The notes under the pieces: generated by a model | Seen by the model: the letters and a program-made list of their open reading frames with translations, nothing else | Database searches by the model: none | What the model was told of the DNA's origin: nothing | Translations under genes and position numbers: made by a program | NCBI RefSeq assembly: GCF_001263355.1 | Contig: NZ_LGYO01000022.1 | Location: 30,234-94,233, forward strand | Direction of reading: 5' to 3' | Origin: Acetobacterium bakii | Lineage (GTDB): Bacteria; Bacillota; Clostridia; Eubacteriales; Eubacteriaceae | DNA: 64,000 nucleotides | Part shown: positions 27,556 through 36,747 of the stretch, in pieces | How the letters are laid out: every line of letters begins with the position of its first letter | How positions within the stretch are numbered: the first letter of the stretch is position 1

Positions 27556-29028
27556 ATGGGATTTGTTTTACTGGCAGTGCCGGTCATTGCGGTTGTGCTG
27601 TTTTTTCTTTTGAAAAAAATGCAATATCAACATGCAGTAAGTGTAACAGCTTCAATTATTTTAGTGATCCTTGGGGCTTTTTTAACCCGCGAGGTGATGC
27701 TTTACGGTACGGTGGAATATACTGCCTTAGGCGGGATTTTTTATATTGACGCGTTAAGCATTATTGTACTGGATATTGTCGTGATTATTGGTTTTTTGAC
27801 AAGTGTTTACTCCATTGGCTATTTGGAAGAAGAATTAAGGGAGGGGAAGCTCGATCAGGGCAGGCTGCGAATTTATTATATTTTAATGTATGCCTTTATC
27901 TTTACCATGTTGCTGGCATTAACCGTTAAAAACATTGGCATCATGTGGGTCGCCATTGAAGCAACCACATTGTCTTCCGCATTTCTGGTGGGTTTCTATA
28001 ATGGGAAGGATGCCATTGACGCCGCCTGGAAGTATATTATTATCTGTTCGGTGGGAATTGGTATCGCATTATTGGGAATCATATTTTTACAATTTTCATC
28101 CATTGGCGTTGTGGAAAGTTCGCAGTTTTTGGACTGGACAGCGTTGTTTAACAATGCAGCGGACTTAAAAGGTCCGACCCTGCGCTTATCGTTTATCTTT
28201 ATTTTAGTTGGCTTTGGCACCAAGGTTGGGCTTGCGCCAATGCATACATGGCTTCCGGATGCCCATAGTCAGGCCCCTTCGCCAATCAGTACATTGATGT
28301 CGGGGGTTTTATTAAACGGCGCAATGTATGGGATTATTCGAATTGTGGCCATCATCAACCATAGCTTTGGAAACAGTATCTTTGTTGGCCGGATTATGGT
28401 CACCGTTGGAGTGTTGTCAGTGGCAACCGCTGCGGTATTTGTTTTTACCCAAAAGGACTACAAACGGATGTTGGCTTATTCAAGTATCGAACATATGGGT
28501 ATTATTGCCATTGCCATCGGATTTTTTACCCCATTATCCATTTTCGGCGGATTGCTCCATATGATCAATCACTCCTTCACAAAATCAATGTTGTTTTTAT
28601 CAACCGGGAATATCCTGCAAAAATACAATACCAAAGAAATTTCTAAAATCAGAGGCATGTTTAAATTGCTGCCGGTAACAGCAACCGTTTTTCTGCTTGG
28701 TTTATTTGCCATCGGCGGAGCACCGCCCTTCAGTGTTTTTACCAGCGAACTGTTAGTGATCTCATCAATTTTCCAGGAAAATAATTTTCTGGTTGGGGGC
28801 TTGTTGATTCTGCTCATTGCCATTATTTTTACCGGGATTGTAGTAACAATGTTTAAAATGTTTTATGGAAATGAAATTCCCAGGGAAACGAGCCCAGGCG
28901 AAGGGAATATTCCGGGAGTAGTGACGATTGTGGGACTTTTAGTGATCATCACCGCGATGGGTCTTTATATACCCGGTGAACTAAAAGGCTTGATTGAAAA
29001 TGCAGTAAAAATAATTATTGGAGGATAG
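27556..29028 (+). CDS. hyfF: HyfF-like proton-translocating membrane subunit
   Basis: 490 residues, about 14 membrane helices, of the NuoL/M/N family. It has FGTKVGLAPMHTWLPDAHSQAP, IEHMGIIAIAIGF and MINHSFTKSMLFLS with the conserved Lys and His of the channel. It is the second antiporter-like subunit besides HyfB. A HyfD-like third pump is absent, so the complex is smaller than E. coli hydrogenase 4. The stop overlaps the region of the hyfG ribosome site. Confidence 0.88.
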   Translation: MGFVLLAVPVIAVVLFFLLKKMQYQHAVSVTASIILVILGAFLTREVMLYGTVEYTALGGIFYIDALSIIVLDIVVIIGFLTSVYSIGYLEEELREGKLDQGRLRIYYILMYAFIFTMLLALTVKNIGIMWVAIEATTLSSAFLVGFYNGKDAIDAAWKYIIICSVGIGIALLGIIFLQFSSIGVVESSQFLDWTALFNNAADLKGPTLRLSFIFILVGFGTKVGLAPMHTWLPDAHSQAPSPISTLMSGVLLNGAMYGIIRIVAIINHSFGNSIFVGRIMVTVGVLSVATAAVFVFTQKDYKRMLAYSSIEHMGIIAIAIGFFTPLSIFGGLLHMINHSFTKSMLFLSTGNILQKYNTKEISKIRGMFKLLPVTATVFLLGLFAIGGAPPFSVFTSELLVISSIFQENNFLVGGLLILLIAIIFTGIVVTMFKMFYGNEIPRETSPGEGNIPGVVTIVGLLVIITAMGLYIPGELKGLIENAVKIIIGG

Positions 29029-29032
29029 ACTA

Positions 29033-30616
29033 TTGATCGATACTGAAACAAATAAAAAGCTAACGGAAATCTTTGCTGATGATATTCTTGATCGGTTGAA
29101 TTGCAACTCAAATGAACTTTATTTAACGGTTGAGCCTGCTAAAATATTATCGATCTGTAAATACATCAACAGCGAAATGGGTTACCCTCTGGTCTCGATG
29201 TTTGCCAATGATGAAATAAGCTTATGTGAAAATTATGCGATTTATTATGTTTTTGCAGACCGCGAAAAGGGACAGTTTTTAATCATTAAAACACTGATTG
29301 ATCCCCTTAAGATGGCGTTTAAATCCATCACCGGAAAGGTCCATGCAGCGGCGCGATATGAACGGGAAATCAAAGATTTATTTGGTCTGAATCCGATCGG
29401 ACATCCCAATCCCAAGAGATTGGTCTTTCACGGGAACTGGCCGGATGAAGCATTTCCCTTACGCAAATCCTTTGATTTGCACCATAAGCCTGATTTTGCA
29501 AAAAAATCAATAAACTTCGGCAAGGTCATCAGCGCCGGTGTTTATGAGATTCCCGTCGGCCCGGTTCATGCAGGAATTATCGAACCCGGTCATTTCAGAT
29601 TCAGTGTTGCCGGGGAACCGATTATTAATTTAGAAGCCCAATTGTATTTTGTTCACAAGGGCATCGAAAAAATGTGTGAAGGCGAGAGCATTGAAAAGTG
29701 CCTGTATGTGTCCGAACGGATCTCCGGCGATGAAAGCTTTACAAACTCTTATGCTTATTGTCAGGCCATTGAAAAAATTGCCAAAATAAAAATTCCGGCA
29801 AGAGCTGGATTTACCCGGGTTGTTTTCGCGGAGCTGGAAAGACTGACAAATCACCTGGGCGACCTGGGTGGCCTATGTACGGATGTGGCCTATGGTTTTG
29901 CCGCATATCAGTTTAGAATGATGAAGGGCTGGGCTTATGCGATTGCCGATGAGCTGTGCGGCATGCGATTTTTACGAGGGGTCAACAAGCTTGGCGGGGT
30001 CAGAAAAGATTTTATTGCGGGTAAGGAATTAATAATTATCAAAGCATTAGAAAAAATAAAAAAAGAGCTTATGGATACGAATGAAATTATAAAATCAAAC
30101 GGTCTTTTCATTGACCGGGTTGAACATACCGGAATATTGAGCAAAAAAATTGCCACCGATTTAAATGCCGTCGGGCCAGCAGGACGGGGCTCTGGAATTC
30201 TTTATGATGTCCGGAAAGCGTTCCCAAATGAAGCATATCGGCAGCTTGAATTCAAGATTCCCGAGCATCATAATGGCGATGTTAATTGTCGGATCAATGT
30301 AAAAATAGAAGAGTGCTACGAAGCTATTGAGATAATATTAAAAGCACTGGAAATAATGCCCCGGGGCAAGGTGCTGGAGCAGATTGATGCGGTAGCACCT
30401 TATCAATTTGCCTTTGGCATCACGGAGTCCCCAAGAGGTGAAAATATCCACTGGGTCATGACCGGCGAAAATAACACGATATTTCGTTACAAAATAAGAA
30501 CCCCTTCCTTTTGCAACTGGCCGGCTTTGTGCCATGCGGTAAAGGGTAATATTGTGCCGGATTTTCCACTCATAAACAAAAGCTTCAATTTGTCATATGC
30601 TGGAAATGATTTATAG
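29033..30616 (+). CDS. hyfG: HyfG-like large subunit (NuoC-NuoD fusion) lacking NiFe cysteines
   Basis: About 527 residues. The NuoC-like part covers about 1-160 (ARYEREIKDLFGLNPIGHP), the NuoD/hydrogenase-large part the rest (IPVGPVHAGIIEPGHFRF, NAVGPAGRGSG, ITESPRGENIHWVMTG). In NiFe enzymes the N-terminal RxCGxC holds two ligands; here the segment reads ERISGDESF. The C-terminal DPCxxC reads FNLSYAG, and the protein ends there. All four ligands are thus absent, so it cannot be a NiFe hydrogenase. This fits the energy-converting hydrogenase-related (Ehr) group. I start at the TTG at 29033, eight to nine bases after GGAGG. Confidence 0.9.
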   Translation: MIDTETNKKLTEIFADDILDRLNCNSNELYLTVEPAKILSICKYINSEMGYPLVSMFANDEISLCENYAIYYVFADREKGQFLIIKTLIDPLKMAFKSITGKVHAAARYEREIKDLFGLNPIGHPNPKRLVFHGNWPDEAFPLRKSFDLHHKPDFAKKSINFGKVISAGVYEIPVGPVHAGIIEPGHFRFSVAGEPIINLEAQLYFVHKGIEKMCEGESIEKCLYVSERISGDESFTNSYAYCQAIEKIAKIKIPARAGFTRVVFAELERLTNHLGDLGGLCTDVAYGFAAYQFRMMKGWAYAIADELCGMRFLRGVNKLGGVRKDFIAGKELIIIKALEKIKKELMDTNEIIKSNGLFIDRVEHTGILSKKIATDLNAVGPAGRGSGILYDVRKAFPNEAYRQLEFKIPEHHNGDVNCRINVKIEECYEAIEIILKALEIMPRGKVLEQIDAVAPYQFAFGITESPRGENIHWVMTGENNTIFRYKIRTPSFCNWPALCHAVKGNIVPDFPLINKSFNLSYAGNDL

Positions 30617-30626
30617 GAGGATAAAA

Positions 30627-31415
30627 ATGTTTAAAATAATCAAAAAAATAATCAAGTACCCAAGAGTTACGCAAAATTATCCCAAATATACGGATCATTC
30701 AATTCCATTTATCGGCAAACCGGAAATCGATCTGGAAAAATGTACACGATGCGGTGAATGCATGAAACGGTGTCCCTCCCATGCCATCGTATTGGATAAA
30801 AAAGCAAGTGATATCGGCATAAATTATGATGAGTGTGTATTCTGTGGCCTGTGTGAAGACATTTGCCCAGTGGGGGCAGCGGTAATGACAAGTAAGTTTG
30901 AACTTGCCGAGAAAGACCGCAATAAACTCAGAAAGAATACCCTCATTATTGGGGAGCGAACTTACTTGGATAAATCATATGAAATAGTGTGCAGTGAACT
31001 TAAGGCGAATATCCATAAGACTTTTGGCAGAAGTCTTCATATCAGAGCAGTGGATGCGGGATCGTGCAACGGCTGTGATAGTGAAATAAATGGATTAAGC
31101 AATCCTTTTAACGATTCCGAAAGATTGGGAATTAATTTTGTGGCATCACCAAGGCATGCTGATATGCTTCTGGTAACCGGTGCGGCGACAAGAAATATGC
31201 AGCTGGCCCTGGCCAAGACATATAACGCAACTCCCGATCCTAAGCTGGTTGTTGCCGTGGGTGCCTGTGCGTGCAGCGGTGGCATATTTAAGGATACATA
31301 TGCCACCAGTAACGGGATAGACAGAATTGTTCCGGTAGATGTGTACATCCCAGGTTGTCCGCCAAGACCCCAGGCGATATTGTACGGGATATTGAAAGCC
31401 TTGGACCGAGTTTGA
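30627..31415 (+). CDS. Ferredoxin-NuoB fusion (HyfH-HyfI-like) small subunit
   Basis: About 262 residues. The N-terminal part has two 4Fe-4S motifs: CTRCGECMKRCP and CVFCGLCEDICP, as in HyfH/NuoI. The rest is NuoB/HyfI-like with the N2-type ligands CNGC, ACACSGG and PGCPPRP. In hydrogenase 4 these are two genes; here they are fused. It would pass electrons to or from a ferredoxin-like donor. GGAGG is before the ATG at 30627; an in-frame TTG-type extension to 30597 overlaps hyfG. Last gene of the operon, followed by a strong terminator. Confidence 0.88.
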   Translation: MFKIIKKIIKYPRVTQNYPKYTDHSIPFIGKPEIDLEKCTRCGECMKRCPSHAIVLDKKASDIGINYDECVFCGLCEDICPVGAAVMTSKFELAEKDRNKLRKNTLIIGERTYLDKSYEIVCSELKANIHKTFGRSLHIRAVDAGSCNGCDSEINGLSNPFNDSERLGINFVASPRHADMLLVTGAATRNMQLALAKTYNATPDPKLVVAVGACACSGGIFKDTYATSNGIDRIVPVDVYIPGCPPRPQAILYGILKALDRV

Positions 31416-31445
31416 CGAAATAATACGATAATAAGAAGCAGCAAG

Positions 31446-31486
31446 AAACAGGACCCGGAAATTTTCGGGTCCTGTTTCTTTTTTAT
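31446..31486 (+). terminator. Terminator of the Hyf-like operon
   Basis: AAACAGGACCCG (31446-31457) pairs with CGGGTCCTGTTT (31466-31477), then a T run. Confidence 0.93.
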
Positions 31487-31808
31487 TGTCTGGGGACGTG
31501 TAAAATATCATCCTCCGAAATAAGTGCATTATTTCCTCTTGTTCAAAGGATATCATTATGTTAGAGTAAAAACAATTGAGTATCATCAGGAAAATAAGAT
31601 AGATCGAGTAATAAGGAATAGAAATTGTCTTTATTGGAAGTGAACACATTGAAATATCTTATTGATTAAAGAGTGATGATATTCGAGGAATGCTTTTTTC
31701 ATTTGGTTTTAGTAAAAACCATTCCAGACAGAGAAAAATTTCCCTTTGTTTGGCGATAGGAGACATGGATTAGTCAAAAAATAATAGAAAAAAATGCTGT
31801 TTTGATGG

Positions 31809-31830
31809 TTAAGCCATGATGATGGCTTAA
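31809..31830. promoter_or_regulatory. Perfect 9-bp inverted repeat upstream of the SLC13 gene
   Basis: TTAAGCCAT-GATG-ATGGCTTAA, 46 nt before the TTG start; candidate operator or leader hairpin. The rest of the 31487-31875 gap is AT-rich with no other element that I can support. Confidence 0.5.
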
Positions 31831-31875
31831 AGGTTTTGATTAATACACAATCTTATTATTGAAAGAGGTAGATTT

Positions 31876-33315
31876 TTGTCTGAAAAAAAAATATTGAATA
31901 TTGCCGACCCCAAAACAAGACCGTATTTAGGGTTTCTTGTTTTTGCTTTGGTAGGACTTTTTATATCTGTCGTCACCCCCTTTACGGGGTTAAGCCCCAC
32001 AGGGCATATTGTTTTTGGTTCGCTTTTGGGCGCTTTGGGACTCTGGATTTTCAAACCCGGAAATATTCCCTATTTTGCCGGAGCCATCATCATTATTGTT
32101 GGCTGTGTGGCTGCCGGCATTTCCATTAAAACCGTGACGTCAGGTTTTTCAAGTGCTTCCATGTGGCTTTTAATTCCAGCCATGTTCTTTGGCTTTGCCC
32201 TGCGAAAAACCGGTCTTGGGAATCGCATCGCATTTTTTGTGTTGGAAAAGATTAAGCCGTCTTATCCGATGATTTTAATGGGCTGGTTTGTCATCGGCCT
32301 ACTATTTTCCTTTTTAACCCCCTCAAGTACCGTGAGGATGCTGATTCTATGTGCCGTTGCCGTCAGTGTTGCGGATGCCTGCCAACTGGCAAAGGGCACT
32401 CGGGGACGGTCGCTGATTGTAATTTCGGCGTGGTTTACTGCCATTTTCATCGGAATTGGCTGGTTTACCGGCTCGTTAAACGGACCTGTTTTAACCGGGT
32501 TTTTGCCCGCCGAGATGCAGGCGCTCATTAATCCGGATATTTGGCTGAAAACCATGTGTCTGCCCTGGATTTTTATTACCATTGTCTTTTTAATCGGTTT
32601 GTTCTTTGTGCTGCGGCCCAAGGAAAAGTTACCGGTTACAAGGGCTGACATGAAACGGTTCTATAGCGACCTGGGAAAAATAACCCCAGAAGAAATTGCC
32701 ACCCTGGTTATTTTAGTCGGTGTATTTTTAGGACTGGGTTTCCAGAAGATGCATGGCTTGCCATCCTTTGCTATTATGCTGGTCGGATTATTTTGTCTGA
32801 TGCTGTTTAAAATTATCACCGTTCCGGACATCGGCAATGGCATCAGCTGGGATATCATAATTTTTATCGGCACCATTATGGGACTTTCGGAAATTTTTGC
32901 CGAAGCTGGCATCGTTGATTGGATCAGCGCGGGCATTGCCCCTCTGACCACCCTTCTGGCCACCAGTCCGCTGATCTTTGTGATGGGTTTAATGCTGCTG
33001 TTTACCGTCCTGCGGTTTTTAGACATCACCTGGGGCTGGACTACAGCGGCGCTGCTGTCTACCACCACTCCGATGCTATATTCGGTTTACGGCATTCATC
33101 CGATTATTTTACTTTTTGTTTTTGCCGCTGGCGCCGGTATTTTTTTCCTCAGTTACCAACAGCCGTGGATTGCCTTGACAGAGTCGGTTACCAAAGATGC
33201 CGGCTGGAACGTCAACCATATGCAAAAGGCTGGGATTGTCTTCTTCGGCAGCGTATTACTGGCCATTCTGGTGTTTGTGCCCTATTGGCAATGGATTGGG
33301 GTACTACCATCCTAA
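31876..33315 (+). CDS. SLC13/DASS-type anion (dicarboxylate) transporter
   Basis: 479 residues, about 12-14 membrane helices. The inverted structural repeat of DASS carriers is seen, with FSFLTPSSTVRMLIL in the first half (SST-type motif) and LRFLDITWGWTTAALLSTTTPM in the second. Family members take up succinate, malate, citrate or sulfate, usually with Na+. The start is a TTG after AAAGAGGTAG. It is monocistronic, with a terminator at 33359-33404. The substrate cannot be read from the sequence. Confidence 0.8.
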   Translation: MSEKKILNIADPKTRPYLGFLVFALVGLFISVVTPFTGLSPTGHIVFGSLLGALGLWIFKPGNIPYFAGAIIIIVGCVAAGISIKTVTSGFSSASMWLLIPAMFFGFALRKTGLGNRIAFFVLEKIKPSYPMILMGWFVIGLLFSFLTPSSTVRMLILCAVAVSVADACQLAKGTRGRSLIVISAWFTAIFIGIGWFTGSLNGPVLTGFLPAEMQALINPDIWLKTMCLPWIFITIVFLIGLFFVLRPKEKLPVTRADMKRFYSDLGKITPEEIATLVILVGVFLGLGFQKMHGLPSFAIMLVGLFCLMLFKIITVPDIGNGISWDIIIFIGTIMGLSEIFAEAGIVDWISAGIAPLTTLLATSPLIFVMGLMLLFTVLRFLDITWGWTTAALLSTTTPMLYSVYGIHPIILLFVFAAGAGIFFLSYQQPWIALTESVTKDAGWNVNHMQKAGIVFFGSVLLAILVFVPYWQWIGVLPS

Positions 33316-33358
33316 AATATAATTATGTTTAAAAAGGCGTGACATAAATTCATGAGGG

Positions 33359-33404
33359 ACACCCCAACGATTAGATGCTAAATAAATCGTTGGGGTGTAT
33401 TTTT
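33359..33404 (+). terminator. Terminator after the SLC13 transporter
   Basis: ACACCCCAACGATT pairs with AATCGTTGGGGTGT, then ATTTTTAT. Confidence 0.92.
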
Positions 33405-33567
33405 ATGTCTTGTCCTGGCTGAAACACGGACTCAGTATTTGCAAAAGATTGATTAAAATATGGTAAGCTGGCCATTAAAATGGTACAATTCATTATATAT
33501 TTACTGTTTATGCGCGCATTTTAAACGAATCGGAAGTGAAAAATAAATTAGGAATAGAGGGGATGAT

Positions 33568-34821
33568 ATGAAACTAAAAAAATCCTTAATCGGTGGGCTG
33601 CTGACGGCATGCCTGCTGTTAAGCGGCTGTGAAAACTTTAGCCAGAACACAGCAACTGTACCAAAACCGGAAGACGGCATTCTGAACTCATTTTCCGCAC
33701 CGCTGGCGGCTCGAAACAACGACTTTGGCTTTCAGCTTTATAAAGAACTCAATAGCTTTGATGAAAATAGTATGGTTTCGCCGGTTAGCATTGCCATGGC
33801 TTTAGCCATGACGTATAATGGCGCCCGGGGAGAGACCGGCACGGCAATGGCCGAGACCCTGAAAATTCAGGGGGTTGACATCGAAACCCTTAACAGGAAT
33901 AATCTGGCGCTGCTTTATTTATTAAGCACCGCGGATCCCAAAACGACACTGAGCATTGCCAATTCGCTTTGGATCGGCCAGGATGTTGCGCTCGATCCGG
34001 AGTTTGTCACCAAGGTTAAAGAATTTTATAATGCCACAGCCCGGGAACTTGATTTTGGCGATGCCAAAGCAGCCGCTGTAATCAATGCCTGGGTAAAGAA
34101 AAACACCCAGGGGTTGATCGCAGAAATCGTCGCCCCGCCCATTGATCCTTATGCGAAAATGTTCCTTATTAATGCGGTTTACTTTAAAGGCGAATGGACC
34201 CACCCGTTTAAAAAGGACCTGACCTCGGATCAAATATTTATGACCGAGGGTAACCAGTCGGTGACAGTACCGATGATGTATCAGAGTGGATCCTTTGACT
34301 ATCTCCGTGGTCAGGGTTTTCAGGCCCTGCGTCTACCCTATGGCGAGGAACAGCGACTGGCCATGTATCTTTTTCTGCCGGATGAAAATTCAAGCCTGGA
34401 ACAGTTTCAGGCAAATCTTAGTCAGGAAAATTGGGCGAACTGGCTTTCACTCTTTGAGAAAAAGCAAGGAAGCCTGTTGCTTCCCAAATTCACCATGGCA
34501 TATGAAACGAGTCTAAACCAGGTCCTTAAAAACATGGGCATGGGCATTGCCTTTGAAGCTGACACGGCTGATTTCACGGGCATGATCGCGGAAGGATCCA
34601 ATGAGGGTCTTCATATCAGTGAAGTTAAACACAAAACCTTTATTCAGGTCGATGAGCTGGGCACTGAAGCGGCGGGAGCCACCTCGGTGGAAATGGGCGT
34701 CACCAGCGTGCCTGAGTACGATTTCACCCTGGAATTCAACCGCCCGTTTTTCTATGCCATCCAGGACAGCGACACCGGTGCCATTCTTTTCATGGGTTCT
34801 GTCGCAGACCCCAGCAAATAA
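33568..34821 (+). CDS. Serpin-family protease inhibitor lipoprotein
   Basis: 417 residues. The signal peptide ends in the lipobox LLSGC (Cys21), so it is anchored at the cell surface. The body is a full serpin: NSMVSPVSIAMALAMTYNGA, LINAVYFKGEW, ISEVKHKTFIQVDELGTEAA and the C-terminal FNRPFFYAI. The reactive-loop hinge GTEAAGATSVE keeps small residues and Thr at P14, so it looks inhibitory, with P1 near the Thr-Ser of GVTSVPE, though loop numbering is approximate. Serpins are rare in bacteria. AGAGGGGATG precedes the ATG. The target protease is unknown, possibly a host- or community-derived serine protease. Confidence 0.93.
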   Translation: MKLKKSLIGGLLTACLLLSGCENFSQNTATVPKPEDGILNSFSAPLAARNNDFGFQLYKELNSFDENSMVSPVSIAMALAMTYNGARGETGTAMAETLKIQGVDIETLNRNNLALLYLLSTADPKTTLSIANSLWIGQDVALDPEFVTKVKEFYNATARELDFGDAKAAAVINAWVKKNTQGLIAEIVAPPIDPYAKMFLINAVYFKGEWTHPFKKDLTSDQIFMTEGNQSVTVPMMYQSGSFDYLRGQGFQALRLPYGEEQRLAMYLFLPDENSSLEQFQANLSQENWANWLSLFEKKQGSLLLPKFTMAYETSLNQVLKNMGMGIAFEADTADFTGMIAEGSNEGLHISEVKHKTFIQVDELGTEAAGATSVEMGVTSVPEYDFTLEFNRPFFYAIQDSDTGAILFMGSVADPSK

Positions 34822-34866
34822 AAGGCCCGGCATCCCAGCAAATCATTCGATTTCCAGAGAAAAGAC

Positions 34867-34902
34867 GGTCCCGAATTGGCGAATTCGGGACCCTTGGTTT
34901 TG
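34867..34902 (+). terminator. Probable terminator after the serpin gene
   Basis: GGTCCCGAATT-GGCG-AATTCGGGACC, with a weak T tail. Confidence 0.65.
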
Positions 34903-35050
34903 ATTTGCGCTATTTAATAAGTAAAAACCAAATAAGTTGAAATCAGTTTCATGAAAAAGCAAGAAAAAATACAGTGAGATATAAGAATTCTCAATTATAA
35001 TGGTAAATTCTGGGTGTTGACATCTGGGTAGACAAAAGTAGGAGGAAAAT

Positions 35051-35878
35051 ATGGGATTTATTGAAGTATTGAAAGCTATCATCCTTGGCGTTGTTGAGGG
35101 AGTCACCGAGTGGTTGCCCATTAGCAGCACCGGACACATGATTTTGGTGGATGATTTTATTAAACTGAATATGTCGGATCCATTCATCGAAATGTTTTTG
35201 TATGTTATCCAATTAGGCGCAATTTTAGCGGTTGTTTATATCTATTGGCATAAACTGGTGCCGTTTTCGTTTACAAATGGAAAAATAATGATCAGAAAAA
35301 ATACCGTCATTCTTTGGTCAAAAATTGTGGTAGCCTGTATTCCGGGTATTGTGGCCTATATCCTGCTGGATAGTTTGTTCGATACATATTTTATGAATTC
35401 AATCACTGTTTCAGCCATGCTGATTCTGTATGGGATTCTTTTTATCATCATAGAGAATTACAATAAAAAGCGAAAACCGGAAATCGTAAAATTATCACAG
35501 CTAACCTATAAGAAAGCTCTGCAGATCGGCGCATTTCAGGCATTATCCATTGTACCGGGGACATCCCGTTCCGGGGTGACAATCCTAGGCGGGATGATTT
35601 TGGGAACATCCCGAACGGTTGCCGCCGAATTTACCTTTTTTATGGCCGTTCCGGTAATGTTTGGGATCAGCTTGTTAAAAATGATTAAATTCGGCTTTGC
35701 TTTTACCCCCTGGGAAGCACTTATTCTATTGGTCGGAATGGTTTCTGCCTTTATTACCTCCGTATTGGCCATTAAATTCTTAATGACCTATATTAAAAAA
35801 CATGACTTTAAAATATTTGGCTGGTACCGAATTGTGTTAGGCGTCATTATACTTGGGTATTTCTTAATTAGGGGATAA
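35051..35878 (+). CDS. uppP: Undecaprenyl-diphosphatase
   Basis: 275-residue integral membrane phosphatase (BacA/UppP) that recycles the undecaprenyl carrier for peptidoglycan synthesis and gives bacitracin tolerance. Conserved segments are EGVTEWLPISSTGHMIL near the N-terminus and PGTSRSGVTILGGM near residue 175, both active-site loops. About eight membrane helices. AGGAGGAAAAT precedes the ATG. It appears to have its own transcript. Confidence 0.95.
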   Translation: MGFIEVLKAIILGVVEGVTEWLPISSTGHMILVDDFIKLNMSDPFIEMFLYVIQLGAILAVVYIYWHKLVPFSFTNGKIMIRKNTVILWSKIVVACIPGIVAYILLDSLFDTYFMNSITVSAMLILYGILFIIIENYNKKRKPEIVKLSQLTYKKALQIGAFQALSIVPGTSRSGVTILGGMILGTSRTVAAEFTFFMAVPVMFGISLLKMIKFGFAFTPWEALILLVGMVSAFITSVLAIKFLMTYIKKHDFKIFGWYRIVLGVIILGYFLIRG

Positions 35879-35925
35879 CGAATAAATGATTAAAGTAATA
35901 AAGACGAATAAGAAAGCGAGAAAAG

Positions 35926-36747
35926 ATGGTATCAATTGATCAGGAAAAGTGTATTGGCTGCGGATTGTGTGTTGCGGATTGTTTTCCCAATGATCTAATT
36001 ATGAAAGATGAAAAAGCAGTGGCAACAAATAAAACCTGTATAAAATGCGGACATTGCATTGCCATTTGTCCGGTGAATGCAGCAAGTATTTCTGATTACG
36101 ATATGACTGAAGTCAAAGAGTATGATGCAAAAACCTTTGAGGTGCCACCAGAAAACTTATTAAACTTCATAAAGTTCAGACGTTCGGTCCGCAAATTTAA
36201 AGATCAGCCCATTGAAAAAGAAAAAATCCAACAGATTATTGAAGCAGGACGGTTCACTCCCACCGGGAGCAATCGTCAGCCGGTATCGTATATTGTGGTT
36301 CAGGATGAAATCAAAAACCTTACCGGACTGGGGCTTGAAGGCTTAAATCGGCTGGGGAAAAATATTTTAGACGATACCACCAATAAAAATCCGTTGTTCA
36401 GGTTTTATGCAAAGCGCTGGATGAAAATGTATGAGGATTATCTTAAAAACCCGGAATTGCCTACAAATCTATTTTTCAATGCCAGAGCCATTGTTTTAGT
36501 GGTTTCAGACTCCTCTATCGATGGGGGCTTAGCGGCTTCATCCATGGAGCTGATGACATCGGCCCAGGGCCTGGGCATGTTTTTCAGTGGTTTCTTTGTG
36601 AGAGCAGCCAACGGCAATCCCAAAATAAAGAGCTTTTTAGGCATTGATGACAGTAAAGAGGTTATTGCCTGTCTGGTGATGGGTTATCCGGATGCGAAAT
36701 ACCAACGCACCGTACCCCGAAAAAAAGCAGAAGTTTCATGGCTCTGA
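35926..36747 (+). CDS. Ferredoxin-nitroreductase fusion protein
   Basis: 273 residues. Residues about 1-60 have two 4Fe-4S motifs (CIGCGLCVADCFP and CIKCGHCIAICP). Residues about 80-270 are an FMN nitroreductase: RRSVRKFKDQPIE, GRFTPTGSNRQPVSYIVV and VACLVMGYP. Such fusions use reduced ferredoxin as electron donor in anaerobes. It overlaps the following ABC transporter ATPase by 10 bp, so the three genes to 38128 form an operon. Substrate unknown. Confidence 0.9.
   Translation: MVSIDQEKCIGCGLCVADCFPNDLIMKDEKAVATNKTCIKCGHCIAICPVNAASISDYDMTEVKEYDAKTFEVPPENLLNFIKFRRSVRKFKDQPIEKEKIQQIIEAGRFTPTGSNRQPVSYIVVQDEIKNLTGLGLEGLNRLGKNILDDTTNKNPLFRFYAKRWMKMYEDYLKNPELPTNLFFNARAIVLVVSDSSIDGGLAASSMELMTSAQGLGMFFSGFFVRAANGNPKIKSFLGIDDSKEVIACLVMGYPDAKYQRTVPRKKAEVSWL

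Noticed and set aside
29033..30616. Annotating the Hyf-like operon as NiFe hydrogenase 4
   Set aside because: Both CxxC pairs that bind nickel are absent in the large subunit.
31487..31500. Fragment of the dispersed repeat after the Hyf operon (TCTGGGGACG)
   Set aside because: Only about 10 bases match and no second arm is present; likely chance.
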